Below are positions 26,828 through 36,683 of a stretch of DNA of 64,000 nt, one piece after another. This stretch comes from Bifidobacterium biavatii DSM 23969 (lineage in GTDB: Bacteria > Actinomycetota > Actinomycetes > Actinomycetales > Bifidobacteriaceae): contig NZ_JGYN01000004.1 in NCBI RefSeq assembly GCF_000741165.1, forward strand, positions 124,001 through 188,000, written 5' to 3'. Positions within the stretch are counted from its first letter, which is position 1, and each line of letters begins with the position of its first letter. The position numbers were made by a program, and so were the translations under genes. Under the pieces are notes generated by a model, which searched no databases, was not told where the DNA came from, and saw only the letters and a program-made list of their open reading frames with translations.

Positions 26828-27655
26828 ATGAGCAACAACACCATCAACCCGAACGCCATCAACGGCGACGCCACCGAGCAGACCACGGCCGACACTGACC
26901 GCACCGTGCCACTGGAGGCAAACTACGCCGACGCCTCGAACGACACGCAGTCGTCGTACCGCACGTATCACAACGAAGCTCCGACCATGTCCGGCTTCTC
27001 GACGGCCGGCACCTCGGATGCGGCGAATGCCGCCGCATCCGGCAATGATGCCGAAACGCGGCAGACCACGACCGCCGCTCCGACCGAGGGCCAGCAGTAT
27101 GCTGCGCAGGGTTATCCGCAGCAGCCGTACGGCCAGTATCCGCCGCAGTACGGGCAGCAGTACGGCCAGAGCACCCAGGGTGCCTGGCAGCAGCAGCCGA
27201 TGTGGGCCACGCAGAACGCCGCGAGCAACGGCGTGCCGGGGGTACCGGGTGTGACCGGCGTCGCCGGAGCGGCGGGCGCTCCGCAGGGCAAGAAGGCGCT
27301 GGCGAAGGCGTGGGGCATCGTCGCGGCGGTGTCGCTGGTGTGCGGCCTAATCGGCGGCGGCATCGGCGCGTTCGCCGTCACGGCGCTCACCGATAATGGC
27401 GGCTCCAACAGCCAGCAGATGAACATGCAGATGCCCGGCGGCGGCATGGGCGGTCAGTCCGGTAATGGCCAGTCGGGCAACGGCCAGTCCGGCAACGGCA
27501 TGGGCGGCGGCATCCCCGGCAGCACGAACGGTCAGTCCGGTTCGTCCGACGGCCAGTCGTCCGACAGCCAGTCCAACTCCTCCGACAGCGGCAGCTCCAG
27601 CAATGATTCGAGCAGCTACTACGGCTCCTCCAGCGACGATCTGATCGAATCCTGA
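26828..27655 (+). CDS. single-pass low-complexity membrane protein
   Basis: The 275-residue protein has a Gln/Pro/Tyr-rich cytoplasmic N-terminal half (QGYPQQPYGQYPPQYGQQYG near residue 95), one membrane helix (about residues 165-188, GIVAAVSLVCGLIGGG) and an outer tail of GQSGN repeats and Ser/Asp runs. The region after the helix (QQMNMQMPGGGMGGQSG) resembles the linker of the preceding beta-helix protein. GAAAGGAAC precedes the ATG. No catalytic domain is visible and function is unknown; the pair is probably co-transcribed or coregulated. The N-terminus resembles proline/glutamine-rich leaders of actinobacterial membrane proteins, which is only composition. Confidence 0.7.
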   Translation: MSNNTINPNAINGDATEQTTADTDRTVPLEANYADASNDTQSSYRTYHNEAPTMSGFSTAGTSDAANAAASGNDAETRQTTTAAPTEGQQYAAQGYPQQPYGQYPPQYGQQYGQSTQGAWQQQPMWATQNAASNGVPGVPGVTGVAGAAGAPQGKKALAKAWGIVAAVSLVCGLIGGGIGAFAVTALTDNGGSNSQQMNMQMPGGGMGGQSGNGQSGNGQSGNGMGGGIPGSTNGQSGSSDGQSSDSQSNSSDSGSSSNDSSSYYGSSSDDLIES

Positions 27656-27685
27656 TCCGAGCCGTTACAGTCCGATCGCATCAGC

Positions 27686-27733
27686 AGGCCGTAGCCCGAC
27701 AGCATTTCCCCGGCTGTTGGACTACGGCCTTTT
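27686..27733 (+). terminator. rho-independent terminator after the surface-protein pair
   Basis: AGGCCGTAG and CTACGGCCT close a long stem, with a second helix CCGACAGC/GCTGTTGG inside, followed by TTTT. It begins 31 bp past the stop. Confidence 0.8.
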
Positions 27734-27832
27734 CAATCTCCATAGCGACCGAGGCCAACGACCACAGCCAACGGTGGCACTCCCCTCTCTCAGTGAGGCG
27801 AAGTCCTGCCTCGCGAAACATGATTCCGACCA

Positions 27833-27949
27833 GTACTTTGTCGGAATTGATGCGATGAGTTCTGACTACCCCTCAGTCACTGCGTGACAGCTCCCCTGAC
27901 AAGGGGAGCCAAGAATAAAGAATGCGGCAGTATAAATTCGACAAAGTAC
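27833..27949. repeat. MITE-like element with inverted ends
   Basis: GTACTTTGTCGGAATT (27833-27848) and AATTCGACAAAGTAC (27935-27949) are inverted with one base missing. Inside are the hairpins GTCACTGCGTGAC and GCTCCCCTGACAAGGGGAGC. No gene lies in the gap 27656-27980. The terminator of the previous gene lies outside the element. Confidence 0.5.
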
Positions 27950-27980
27950 CAGTAAGCCACCACAGGATGTGAAGGCGTCG

Positions 27981-28538
27981 TCAGTCGGTGAAGATCTTGT
28001 CGCCGTAGTCCTTCCAGTCGGGGCGCGGCGTGCCGTCACGCAGGCTGTCACGGATGTCGCCGTAGAAGTGCAGCTTACGCAGCACGTGATGATAGGCTTC
28101 CTCGAGCGCGCGACGCTGCTCTTCGATGGCGGCGCGGCGCTCGGTGAGCAGTTCGACCATGTCGTCGATGTGTTCATCCTCGTTCGCCTCATACATGAAG
28201 AAACGTTTGATCTCATCGATCGTCATGCCGGCGTCCTTGAAGCAGCAGATCGATCCGAGCCGCCACACATGCCACTGACGGTAGACTCGCTGGCCGCTGG
28301 CCGTGCGTTCCACTCCGGGCAGCAACCCTACCTCCTCGTAATAGCGCAGAGCGGACGGCTCCATATGGAACCGTTTGGCCATGTCGCGGATCGTATACCG
28401 GCGTTCGCTGTCATCCGCGCAGCATTCGCCCGTCTCGTCCACCGCATTTTCCTGTATTTCCACAGACTCTGCAGGTTTTCCGGACTGCTCCGCAGCTCGC
28501 GTCGCACGCACGTTCTGATGCTCCGTATCCTTCACCAT
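27981..28538 (-). CDS. MerR-family transcriptional regulator
   Basis: A 185-residue protein. After an acidic leader of about 46 residues the MerR helix-turn-helix and wing appear (YTIRDMAKRFHMEPSALRYYEEVGLLP, then GQRVYRQWHVWRL). A coiled-coil dimerisation helix follows (IDDMVELLTERRAAIEEQRRALEEAYHH). The C-terminus is short with no clear effector domain, as in AdhR/NmlR-like members that sense aldehydes or redox stress. It starts three bases after the GTPase stop, so the two are co-transcribed. It could control the alcohol dehydrogenase dyad at 24.9 kb; that link is inference. Confidence 0.88.
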   Translation of the reverse strand: MVKDTEHQNVRATRAAEQSGKPAESVEIQENAVDETGECCADDSERRYTIRDMAKRFHMEPSALRYYEEVGLLPGVERTASGQRVYRQWHVWRLGSICCFKDAGMTIDEIKRFFMYEANEDEHIDDMVELLTERRAAIEEQRRALEEAYHHVLRKLHFYGDIRDSLRDGTPRPDWKDYGDKIFTD

Positions 28539-28541
28539 CGG

Positions 28542-30845
28542 TCAGTCCTCTCCCCGCTCTCCGTTCCAATCGGTTGCATAGTCGAGATGTTTGAAATCAG
28601 GCACCTTGTACCATTTGACCGGATATCCGGCCCCGTGCGCGCAGAACACCGAATCCGGCGTGTTCTCCAAGTCGGACTCGGGGTCGTAAGCGGCGTCGGC
28701 GATCACGTCGTCCGCGTTATGGCAGGGCCGGTAGCCGCCGAACGTGCAGGAAAGCCGGCCGAGACCGTGCGTGTAGGCGTTCACGTCCATCGCATAGTCG
28801 CGCATTTCGGACACCGGGCAGTCGCCTTCGAGCACCGCGTAGTCGCCGTCGGTTGTGACCGGGTCGAACGTGCCAGCCATGCGCTGCACGTCGGACATGG
28901 CCCGGCCGATCATGTCCTGCGGAATCTCAAGCCGGAACCGGTACCACGGTTCGAGCAGGCGGCACCAGCCGGGATCGACCGGCTGCCGATCGTCCGCGCC
29001 GTCGGCATTGTCGGCGCTCTTGTTGGCGACGTCACCGGCATGCCTGCCGCCCACACCGGCCGCGTTGCGCGCATCGGACGTGCCGTTCTTGCCGCCGACC
29101 CCGGCCGCATCACGATCGTCAGCGCCGCCGGAGCGCGCTTCGACTGTATCGCCGATCTCGGCATCCCGCCCGTATCCGGACACGTCGCCTTCCGCACGCG
29201 CCATCATCAGTCCTTCGCGCACGGCCCGATACGTGGCCTGACGGAAATCACCGCCCTCCGTATGCTTCTCGTGAGCGCGGCCGGCCACGAGCGTGAGCCG
29301 CATGTCGGTGATCGGCGAGCCAGTGAGCACGCCCAGATGCTCCTTTTCCTTGAGATGCGTGAGGATGAGCCGCTGCCAGTTGCGCGCGAGCACGTTCTCG
29401 CTCACCGCGCTCGCAAAGCTCAGTCCGCTGCCCGGCGCGGCCGGTTCGAGCAGGATGTGCGCCTCGGCGTAGTGGCGCAATGGCTCGAAATGGCCAACGC
29501 CCTCGACCGGATGCGTGATGGTTTCGCGGTACAGGATGCCGCCCGGACCGAAGCCGATGTCGAGCCCGAACCGGTCGTGCATGATCTGTTCGACGATTTC
29601 GAGCTGCACCGCGCCCATGAGCTGCACGTGGATTTCCTGCAACCGCGGCACCCACACAACGCGCAGCAGCGGATCCTCGTCGTCGAGTTCGCGCAGCGCG
29701 ACCAGGCACTTGTGCACGTCGTTGCCGCGCGGCTCGAGCGTATAGGTGAGCACCGGCTGCAGGCTCGGACTGCCCGCATCCAGCTCAAAGCCGAGCCCTT
29801 CGCCGGGAAACGTGCGCGTGAGGCCGGTGACCGCGCACACCGCGCCGGCGGGCACGCGTTCAACGGTGGCGAATTTGGCGCCGGAGTAGACGCGCACCTG
29901 GTCGGCTTTTTCGTTCCACAGCTCGTCCGCGGATTCGATAACCGCGGCAGCACTTGCAACAGCGCCTGCCACGGTGTTCGCCGCATCGTTCGGAGCGGCA
30001 GTCCCAGCCTCGCCGGCTTCCGCCGCGGCTCCTGCAGCCGTCCGGGCGTTCGTGAGCATCATTTTCGCGCGCAGTTCGCTGCCTGTCACCTTCAGCCATG
30101 TCAGCCGGTTGCCCTGCGCGTCGTGCGAAATTTTGTAGATGCGAGCACCGAATGCGTCACCGTATCGCGGCTCGCGTACGTACCGCTCGAATCCTGCCAG
30201 GAATTCGTCGATCCCGTCCATGCGCAGCGCGGACCCCCAGAAGCAGGGGAACAGCTTGCGTTCGGCAATCATCCTGCGCATGTCATCGTCAGACACGCGA
30301 CCGTTCGCGAGAAACGCGTCGGTCGCCGCCTCGTCCTGCATCGCTACGTCTTCCGACTCTTCCGGCGCGACGTCGCTCTGAAAATCGACGCAGCCGTCGC
30401 CGAACCGTCGCCTTAGCTGCGCGAGCAGGGATGCCCGGTCCGCGCCGGGCGCGTCCATTTTGTTGACGAAGATGAACGTCGGCACCCGGTAGCGCGCGAG
30501 CAGACGCCACAGCGTGGCCGTGTGTCCCTGCACGCCGTCCGCGCCGGAAATGACGAGGATCGCGTAGTCGAGCACGCTCAGCGTGCGCTCGGTTTCGGCC
30601 GCGAAGTCGACGTGGCCGGGAGTATCGAGCAGTGTGAGTTCAAGGTCGCCGGTTTCTATGACGGCCGGTTCGGCGAAGATCGTGATGCCGCGGGCGCGTT
30701 CCATCGCGTCGGTGTCGAGAAACGCGTCGCCGTGGTCGACGCGGCCGAGCTTGCGGATCGTGCCGGTGTTGTACAGCAGCGCCTCGGACAGCGTGGTCTT
30801 GCCCGCGTCCACGTGCGCGAGAATGCCTGCGACGATGCGTTTCAT
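28542..30845 (-). CDS. TetM/EF-G-like translational GTPase
   Basis: A 767-residue protein with the ribosome-protection type start KRIVAGILAHVDAGKTTL and G-motifs [15 protein letters not shown] and NKMD, followed by EF-G-like domains. MKRIVAGI has AAGGAG upstream and is taken as start rather than an upstream in-frame codon. Compared with TetM/TetW it carries two low-complexity Ala/Gly/Asp-rich insertions (about residues 265-303 and 560-630). Sequence is well diverged from true tetracycline-resistance proteins, so resistance must not be assumed. It may dislodge other drugs or rescue ribosomes. It is linked to a MerR regulator downstream. Confidence 0.8.
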   Translation of the reverse strand: MKRIVAGILAHVDAGKTTLSEALLYNTGTIRKLGRVDHGDAFLDTDAMERARGITIFAEPAVIETGDLELTLLDTPGHVDFAAETERTLSVLDYAILVISGADGVQGHTATLWRLLARYRVPTFIFVNKMDAPGADRASLLAQLRRRFGDGCVDFQSDVAPEESEDVAMQDEAATDAFLANGRVSDDDMRRMIAERKLFPCFWGSALRMDGIDEFLAGFERYVREPRYGDAFGARIYKISHDAQGNRLTWLKVTGSELRAKMMLTNARTAAGAAAEAGEAGTAAPNDAANTVAGAVASAAAVIESADELWNEKADQVRVYSGAKFATVERVPAGAVCAVTGLTRTFPGEGLGFELDAGSPSLQPVLTYTLEPRGNDVHKCLVALRELDDEDPLLRVVWVPRLQEIHVQLMGAVQLEIVEQIMHDRFGLDIGFGPGGILYRETITHPVEGVGHFEPLRHYAEAHILLEPAAPGSGLSFASAVSENVLARNWQRLILTHLKEKEHLGVLTGSPITDMRLTLVAGRAHEKHTEGGDFRQATYRAVREGLMMARAEGDVSGYGRDAEIGDTVEARSGGADDRDAAGVGGKNGTSDARNAAGVGGRHAGDVANKSADNADGADDRQPVDPGWCRLLEPWYRFRLEIPQDMIGRAMSDVQRMAGTFDPVTTDGDYAVLEGDCPVSEMRDYAMDVNAYTHGLGRLSCTFGGYRPCHNADDVIADAAYDPESDLENTPDSVFCAHGAGYPVKWYKVPDFKHLDYATDWNGERGED

Positions 30846-31197
30846 GCGATGATCCAGCTCCTTCCGCTTGTATGCGAGCGTCTGCCGCGCGTTCGCCGCG
30901 TGCCCCGGCCGCGCACGGCCGGCACGTCGCCACGGCCGGCACGATGCGCACCACACGCGGAACATATGTTTCACGCTACGTTTCACGATTGGATGACCGT
31001 GATGCGCAACCGCTGACATACCAGCATACCGTCCGCTTCGCCGGAGGCTGCACCGTGAGCGGGGAATGCCTCCGGAACGCGGATGCGCGAACGTGTGGAG
31101 CCGACAGAGAACAGCCCGCCGAACGTTAATAAATTGTGAATTCCACTATCCGAGTATTGACAACACCCGTGTCTCGATTAAGGGCTTGAATAGAGGC

Positions 31198-33060
31198 ATG
31201 GCAGAAATGAGATCCGCGAAACTGATGAATGGGCGCGTATTCGCGGGCGCCCGAGCCCTCTACCGTGCCGCCGGTGTCGACGGCAAGGATTTCGGCAAAC
31301 CGATTATCGCCATCGCCAACTCGTTCGACGAGTTCCTCCCCGGTCATGTGCACCTCAACAAGGTCGGCCGCATCGTCTCCGAAGCGATCAAGGAAGCCGG
31401 CGGCATTCCGCGCGAGTTCAACACGATGGCTGTGGACGACGGCATCGCGATGGGCCACACCGGCATGCTGTACTCGCTGCCCTCCCGTGACATCATCGCG
31501 GACACGGTCGAATATCAGGTGAACGCGCACTGCGCCGACGCGCTGATCTGCATCCCGAACTGCGACAAGGTCGTGCCGGGCATGCTCATGGCCGCGCTGC
31601 GCCTGAACATCCCGACGATCTTCGTCTCCGGCGGCCCGATGGAGGCCGGCACCACAGTGCTCGCCGACGGCACCGTCAAGAAGAACACCGATCTGATCTC
31701 CGTCATGTACGCGTCCGCCGACGACAACATCTCGGAGGAGGACCTGCTCAACTACGAGAAGACCGTGTGCCCGACCTGCGGTTCGTGCGCCGGCATGTTC
31801 ACCGCGAACTCGATGAACTGCCTCACCGAGGCAATCGGCCTCGCCCTGCCGGGCAACGGCACGATCCTGGCCTCGCACGGCTTCCGCAAGGAGCTGTTCC
31901 GCAAGGCCGCGCGTGAGATCGTGCACATTGCGAACCGCTACTACAAGGAGGACGACGACTCCGTCCTGCCGCGTTCGATCGCGACCAAGCACGCGTTCGA
32001 GAACGCGATGACGATGGACGTCGCGATGGGCGGCTCCACGAACACCGTGCTGCACATCCTCGCCATGGCCCAGTCCGCCGACGTGGACTTCACGCTGGAC
32101 GACATCGAGCGCATCTCACACACCGTGCCGTGCATCTGCAAGGCCAGCCCGTCCGGCAAGTGGGAGATTTCCGACGTGCACCGCGCAGGCGGCATCACCG
32201 GCATTCTCGGCGAGCTCGACCGTGCCGGCAAGCTGCACCGCGACGTGCATTCGGTCGACTATCCGTCGCTCGAGGCCAAGCTGGACGATTGGGACATCAT
32301 GCGCCCGACCTGCACCGAAGAGGCCAAGACCATGTACCATGCGGCGCCGGGCCACATCATCTCCCCCGAACCGTGGACGCACGAGACGCTGTTCGACTCG
32401 CTCGACACCGACCGCGTGAACGGCGCCATCCACGACATCAACCACCCGGAGATCCACGAGGGCGGCTTGGCCGTGCTGCGCGGCAACCTCGCCCCCGACG
32501 GGTGCGTCGTCAAGACCGCCGGCGTGCCGGAGGAGATCTGGAAATTCCGCGGACCGGCGCTGGTCGTCGAGTCGCAGGAGCAGGCCATCGAGGTCATCCT
32601 CAACGACACACTCAAGCCGGGCATGGCGCTGGTGATCCGTTATGAGGGTCCGAAGGGCGGCCCGGGCATGCAGGAAATGCTGTACCCGACCTCGTTCGTC
32701 AAGGGCAAGGGCATCGGCAAGCAGGTCGCCATGCTCACCGACGGCCGCTACTCCGGCGGTTCCTCGGGTCTGGCCATCGGCCACATCGCGCCCGAGGCTG
32801 CGAACAAGGGCCCGATCGCGCTCATCAAGAACGGCGACATCATCAACATCGACATCGAGAACCGTTCGGTGAACGTGGAGCTGACCGACGAGCAGCTGGC
32901 CGAGCGCCGTGCCGAACTCGAGGCCGGCGACGGCTATGTGGCGCACCGCGACCGCAAGGTGTCGCAGGCGCTTAAGGCGTACGCCGCCTTTGCCCGCTCC
33001 GCCGACAAGGGCGCCACTCGCGACCCCGACCTGATCAACAAGCTGTCCGGCCTCGCCTGA
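31198..33060 (+). CDS. ilvD: dihydroxy-acid dehydratase
   Basis: The 620-residue protein matches IlvD throughout: [20 protein letters not shown] (about residue 121), [18 protein letters not shown] (about 191) and [15 protein letters not shown]. The cysteines bind an iron-sulphur cluster. It dehydrates dihydroxy-isovalerate and dihydroxy-methylvalerate in isoleucine/valine synthesis. The start MAEMRSAKL is preceded by only a weak site (TAGAGG); an open frame extends upstream. A TTGACA lies at 31157 without a clear -10 partner. Its 3' end ([15 protein letters not shown]...) recurs twice, degenerate, downstream of the riboflavin operon. Confidence 0.95.
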   Translation: MAEMRSAKLMNGRVFAGARALYRAAGVDGKDFGKPIIAIANSFDEFLPGHVHLNKVGRIVSEAIKEAGGIPREFNTMAVDDGIAMGHTGMLYSLPSRDIIADTVEYQVNAHCADALICIPNCDKVVPGMLMAALRLNIPTIFVSGGPMEAGTTVLADGTVKKNTDLISVMYASADDNISEEDLLNYEKTVCPTCGSCAGMFTANSMNCLTEAIGLALPGNGTILASHGFRKELFRKAAREIVHIANRYYKEDDDSVLPRSIATKHAFENAMTMDVAMGGSTNTVLHILAMAQSADVDFTLDDIERISHTVPCICKASPSGKWEISDVHRAGGITGILGELDRAGKLHRDVHSVDYPSLEAKLDDWDIMRPTCTEEAKTMYHAAPGHIISPEPWTHETLFDSLDTDRVNGAIHDINHPEIHEGGLAVLRGNLAPDGCVVKTAGVPEEIWKFRGPALVVESQEQAIEVILNDTLKPGMALVIRYEGPKGGPGMQEMLYPTSFVKGKGIGKQVAMLTDGRYSGGSSGLAIGHIAPEAANKGPIALIKNGDIINIDIENRSVNVELTDEQLAERRAELEAGDGYVAHRDRKVSQALKAYAAFARSADKGATRDPDLINKLSGLA

Positions 33061-33079
33061 TGGTCTTCTGACCAGACAT

Positions 33080-33119
33080 ACGAGGGGGCGGAATCGCACA
33101 TGCGGTTCCGCCCCCTCGT
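33080..33119 (+). terminator. terminator-like hairpin after ilvD
   Basis: ACGAGGGGGCGGAA pairs perfectly with TTCCGCCCCCTCGT around a 12-base loop, 19 bp after the ilvD stop. No T-run follows. Confidence 0.65.
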
Positions 33120-33289
33120 CGTATCTCACCACTGCTTATCAGAGCATCGGCATGCGCCAACGGTTCCGCGCAACGGCCATACGCATTCCCGATAGCCGGC
33201 TCATGCCAGCGCATATGTCCGCATATCGGACATGCCATGCGGCGTTGACTGGACGCCTCCGTATGCTGAGCCGCAATAACCGAACACGC

Positions 33290-33422
33290 ATCTTCAGGGC
33301 AGGGTGAAATTCCCGATCGGCGGTACAGTCCGCGAGCAGCGCGCCTTGGCGCGATGTTGGAGCATACGCTCATGAACCGGTGAGACTCCGGTACCGACAG
33401 TTACAGTCTGGATGGAAGAAGT
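33290..33422 (+). ncRNA. FMN riboswitch (RFN element)
   Basis: The conserved RFN parts appear in order: ATCTTCAGGGCAGGGTGAAA, TTCCCGATCGGCGGTA, CAGTCCGCGAGC, then GAACCGGTGAGACTCCGGTA and CCGACAGTTACAGTCTGGAT. It binds FMN and would shut down the downstream rib genes when FMN is plentiful. It ends about 120 bp before ribD. The gap 33120-33289 has another small hairpin (ATGTCCG/CGGACAT at 33216) but no gene. Confidence 0.95.
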
Positions 33423-33540
33423 TGCAGCAGCACGACGCAGGCGGAAGCATATCCGAATGCCGTATATCCGCATGCGGTCGTGCCGCCACTGATCCCACGA
33501 ACCCCTGGACATGCCCTCGTTGCCGAAGGAAAGGGGTTTC

Positions 33541-34656
33541 ATGGGCGACAGGGAATTCATGTCCGTGGCATTGCGTCACGCACGGCTTGGGGCTGGCAAG
33601 GTCAATCCCAACCCGATGGTCGGCGCCGTCATCGTACGCGACGGCCGCATCATCGCCACGGGCCATCACGATCACCTCGGTGGATGGCACGCCGAACGCG
33701 CCGCACTCGAAGCGGCCGCCGCGGCCGGCGTCGACGTGCGCGGCGCCACCATCTACGTCACGCTCGAACCATGCTGTCACACCGGCAAGCAGCCGCCATG
33801 CTCGCAGGCTCTCATCGACGCCGGCATCGCACGCGTCGTCGTCGGCTCCCCCGACCCGAATCCGCTCGTCGCCGGCAAGGGCATCCGCCAGCTCGCCGAC
33901 GCGGGCATCGCCGTGACCGAAGGCGTGCTGCGCAGCGAATGCGACGCGCTCAACGAGATCTTCCTGCATGCCATCGTGACGCATACGCCGTTCGTCATGC
34001 TCAAGTACGCGATGACGCTCGACGGCCATATCGCCACCGCATCCGGCCTGTCGCAGTGGATCACCGGCGAGGCGGCGAGGCGGCGCGTGCACGAGGACCG
34101 TGCGCGCTTCGCTTCGATCCTCGTCGGCGTGAACACCGTGCTCGCCGACGATCCGCAGCTCACCAGCCGCATCGAGCATGGGCACAACCCGCTGCGCGTG
34201 ATCTGCGACACGCATCTGCGCACGCCGCTCGACGCGCAGGTCGTGGCGACCGCCGCGCGCACCCCCACGATCATCGCCACCGCCAGCGCGAATGACGCGC
34301 GCGCCCAGCAGTACCGCGACCGTGGCTGCGAAGTGCTGCGCGTCGCGACCGACGGCGACGGCCATGCCAGCATCGCAGCCGTCGCCGCAGCGCTCTATGC
34401 GCGCGGCATCGACAGCATCATGATCGAAGGCGGCAGCGGCATCGCATGGTCGGCGCTGGACGCGGGCATTGTCACGAAGGTCAGCGCCTACATCGCGCCC
34501 AAGCTGTTCGGCGGCGCCGGCGCGCCTGCGCCGATCGGCGGCCTCGGCGTCGCCTCGCCTGACGACTGCTTCCGCATCGCGCATCCGGCCGTCAGCGCCA
34601 TCGGCGACGACATCCTCATCGAGGGAGGCGTGGACTATGTTCACCGGCATCGTTGA
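33541..34656 (+). CDS. ribD: bifunctional diaminohydroxyphosphoribosylaminopyrimidine deaminase/reductase
   Basis: A 371-residue RibD. The N-terminal deaminase domain has zinc motifs HAERAALE and TLEPCCHTGKQPPC; the C-terminal reductase domain starts near residue 150 (FVMLKYAMTLDGHIAT). It performs the second and third steps of riboflavin synthesis. AAAGGGG six bases upstream supports the ATG at 33541 over in-frame ATGs at 33511 and 33559. It is the first gene behind the FMN riboswitch and overlaps ribE by 20 bases. Confidence 0.95.
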   Translation: MGDREFMSVALRHARLGAGKVNPNPMVGAVIVRDGRIIATGHHDHLGGWHAERAALEAAAAAGVDVRGATIYVTLEPCCHTGKQPPCSQALIDAGIARVVVGSPDPNPLVAGKGIRQLADAGIAVTEGVLRSECDALNEIFLHAIVTHTPFVMLKYAMTLDGHIATASGLSQWITGEAARRRVHEDRARFASILVGVNTVLADDPQLTSRIEHGHNPLRVICDTHLRTPLDAQVVATAARTPTIIATASANDARAQQYRDRGCEVLRVATDGDGHASIAAVAAALYARGIDSIMIEGGSGIAWSALDAGIVTKVSAYIAPKLFGGAGAPAPIGGLGVASPDDCFRIAHPAVSAIGDDILIEGGVDYVHRHR

Positions 34657-35314
34657 GGACCTCGGCACGGTGCTGGCCGTGGAGCGCGGCGCGGACTTCG
34701 CCCGGCTGACCGTCGATTCGCCCGTCGTCGTCACCGACCGCACCATGCTCGGCGACAGCATCGCCGTCAACGGCGTGTGCCTGACGGTCACCGGCCTGCA
34801 TGGCACCGCATTCACGGCGGATGTGATGCACGAGACCCTGCGCCGTTCCAGCCTCGGCGCGCTCAGGCGCGGCAGCCACGTGAACGTGGAGCGCGCAATG
34901 CCGGCGGACGGCCGCTTCTCCGGGCATTTCGTCTCCGGGCACATCGACGGCACCGGCACCATCGCCTCGATCACGCGCGACGGCATCGCCACGGCGTACG
35001 CGATTCGAGCGCCGTACGCGCTGCTGCGCGCCATCGCCGAAAAGGGCTCGATCGCCGTCGAAGGCATTAGCCTGACGGTCACGTTCGCCAATGCAGATGC
35101 GTTCGGCGTCGCGGTCATTCCGCACACCGCAGCGCACACCGTCCTGCCCGAGCGCCGCGTGGGCGACATCGTGAACCTCGAAATCGATCCTCTGGCACGG
35201 TACGTGGCGCGGCTCATGGCGGTGCCAGCGCGCGCCGCCGACGCCAGCGCCGATGCCGCCAGTGCGCACGCCGATGGCATCACCGAGCAGTTCCTCGCCG
35301 CGCATGGATTCTGA
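34637..35314 (+). CDS. ribE: riboflavin synthase alpha subunit
   Basis: The 225-residue protein has two similar barrel halves, beginning MFTGIVEDLGTV, with SIAVNGVCLTVT in the first half and SIAVEGISLTVT in the second, and GHFVSGHIDGTG. It dismutates two lumazines to riboflavin. GAGGGAGG lies upstream of the ATG, inside the ribD end. The C-terminal tail is Ala/Asp-rich. Confidence 0.95.
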   Translation: MFTGIVEDLGTVLAVERGADFARLTVDSPVVVTDRTMLGDSIAVNGVCLTVTGLHGTAFTADVMHETLRRSSLGALRRGSHVNVERAMPADGRFSGHFVSGHIDGTGTIASITRDGIATAYAIRAPYALLRAIAEKGSIAVEGISLTVTFANADAFGVAVIPHTAAHTVLPERRVGDIVNLEIDPLARYVARLMAVPARAADASADAASAHADGITEQFLAAHGF

Positions 35315-35388
35315 CGCGCGGCCGTCATCGTCCCGTCATCACCTTTCATTATCGTCAACCTGTCATTGCTATCTGCAAGGAGCCTGCC

Positions 35389-36681
35389 ATGGCCATCACC
35401 GATTCCAACTCCTCTGTCACTGCCGCATCCTCCATCGATCCCGAAGCCGAACGCGCCGTTGCGCGCGCGATCCGCGACATCGCCGCCGGACGCACCGTCG
35501 TCGTCGCCGATGACGAAAGCCGCGAGAACGAAGGCGACCTGATCTGCGCCGCCCGCTACGCCACCACCGCCAACATCGCGTTCATGGCGACGCATGGCCG
35601 CGGCCTCATCTGCACGCCCATGAGCGCCGAACTGGCGGCACGTCTTGAGCTGCCGCCCATGTGCACGACGAATACCGACAACCATCAGACCGCGTTCACC
35701 GTGTCCATCGACCATGTGACCACGTCCACGGGCATCAGCGCGCGCGACCGGTCGCTGACGGCGCTGGCGTGCATCGACCCTGATACGCGTCCGCAGGACT
35801 TCCGCCGTCCCGGCCACATGTTCCCGCTGGTGGCGCGTCCCGGCGGCGTACTGGAGCGCAACGGGCACACCGAAGCGACCGTGGATCTGGCGCGTCTGGC
35901 CGGGCTGGAGCCGTGCGGACTGTGCTGCGAGATGATGAAGGAGGATGGTACGATGATGCGCCGCGACGACCTGCGCGCCTTCGCCAGCGAGCACGGTCTT
36001 GCGATCATCACGATCGCGCAGCTGCAGGCCTACCGTCGCGCCCACGAGTTCCCGCGCACGGTGCGCCGCGTCGCGCAGGTGCAGTTGCCGTCCGACTATA
36101 GCACGTTCACGATGGTCGGCTACGAGGCGGATGGCGCCGAGCATGTGGCGCTCGTCATGGGCGACGACGTGCTTGCCGCCATGGCCGGCGGCGACGCCGT
36201 GCGCGAGCCGGTGCTGTGCCGCGTGCATTCGCAGTGCCTGACCGGCGACGTGTTCGGCTCGCAGCGCTGCGACTGCGGGCCTCAGCTGCGTGAGGCGATG
36301 CGTCGCGTGGCCGAGCGCGGACGCGGCGTCATCCTGTACCTGAGCCAGGAGGGACGCGGCATCGGTCTGCTCAACAAGCTGCGCACGTATGAGCTGCAGG
36401 ACCAGGGCTTCGACACGCTCGACGCGAACATGAAGCTCGGCTTTCCCGCCGACGCGCGCGAATACGAGACGGCGGCGGTGATGCTGCGGAATCTGGGCAT
36501 CGCGTCGATCGATCTCATGACCAACAACCCCGACAAGATCGGCCAGCTTGAGCGCGCCGGCATTGTCATCGACCGTCGTGTGCCACTGGTCATTGCGCCC
36601 ACCGACTACGACGCGAAGTATCTGTCCACCAAGGAACATCGAATGGGGCATCTGCTGGGTGCTCTGGCAAAGGAGAACTGA
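35389..36681 (+). CDS. ribBA: bifunctional DHBP synthase/GTP cyclohydrolase II
   Basis: A 430-residue fusion. The N-terminal DHBP synthase has [23 protein letters not shown] and [14 protein letters not shown] (about residues 20-225). The C-terminal GTP cyclohydrolase II has [19 protein letters not shown] with the zinc cysteines and [14 protein letters not shown]. It supplies both starting compounds of riboflavin synthesis, from ribulose 5-phosphate and GTP. CAAGGAG precedes the ATG. It follows ribE after 74 bp and ends two bases before ribH. Confidence 0.96.
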   Translation: MAITDSNSSVTAASSIDPEAERAVARAIRDIAAGRTVVVADDESRENEGDLICAARYATTANIAFMATHGRGLICTPMSAELAARLELPPMCTTNTDNHQTAFTVSIDHVTTSTGISARDRSLTALACIDPDTRPQDFRRPGHMFPLVARPGGVLERNGHTEATVDLARLAGLEPCGLCCEMMKEDGTMMRRDDLRAFASEHGLAIITIAQLQAYRRAHEFPRTVRRVAQVQLPSDYSTFTMVGYEADGAEHVALVMGDDVLAAMAGGDAVREPVLCRVHSQCLTGDVFGSQRCDCGPQLREAMRRVAERGRGVILYLSQEGRGIGLLNKLRTYELQDQGFDTLDANMKLGFPADAREYETAAVMLRNLGIASIDLMTNNPDKIGQLERAGIVIDRRVPLVIAPTDYDAKYLSTKEHRMGHLLGALAKEN

Positions 36682-36683
36682 TC

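Noticed and set aside
28542-30845. Calling the GTPase a tetracycline resistance gene such as tet(W)
   Set aside because: The core is of that general type but the sequence is well diverged and carries unusual insertions; resistance cannot be claimed from sequence alone.
33061-33289. A clear sigma70 promoter for the rib operon
   Set aside because: TTGACT at 33245 has no -10 box at acceptable spacing before the riboswitch, so no promoter is called.
33370-36651. A 1093-codon open frame on the minus strand across the rib operon
   Set aside because: It lies antisense to four recognisable rib genes, has no domain and no ribosome site.
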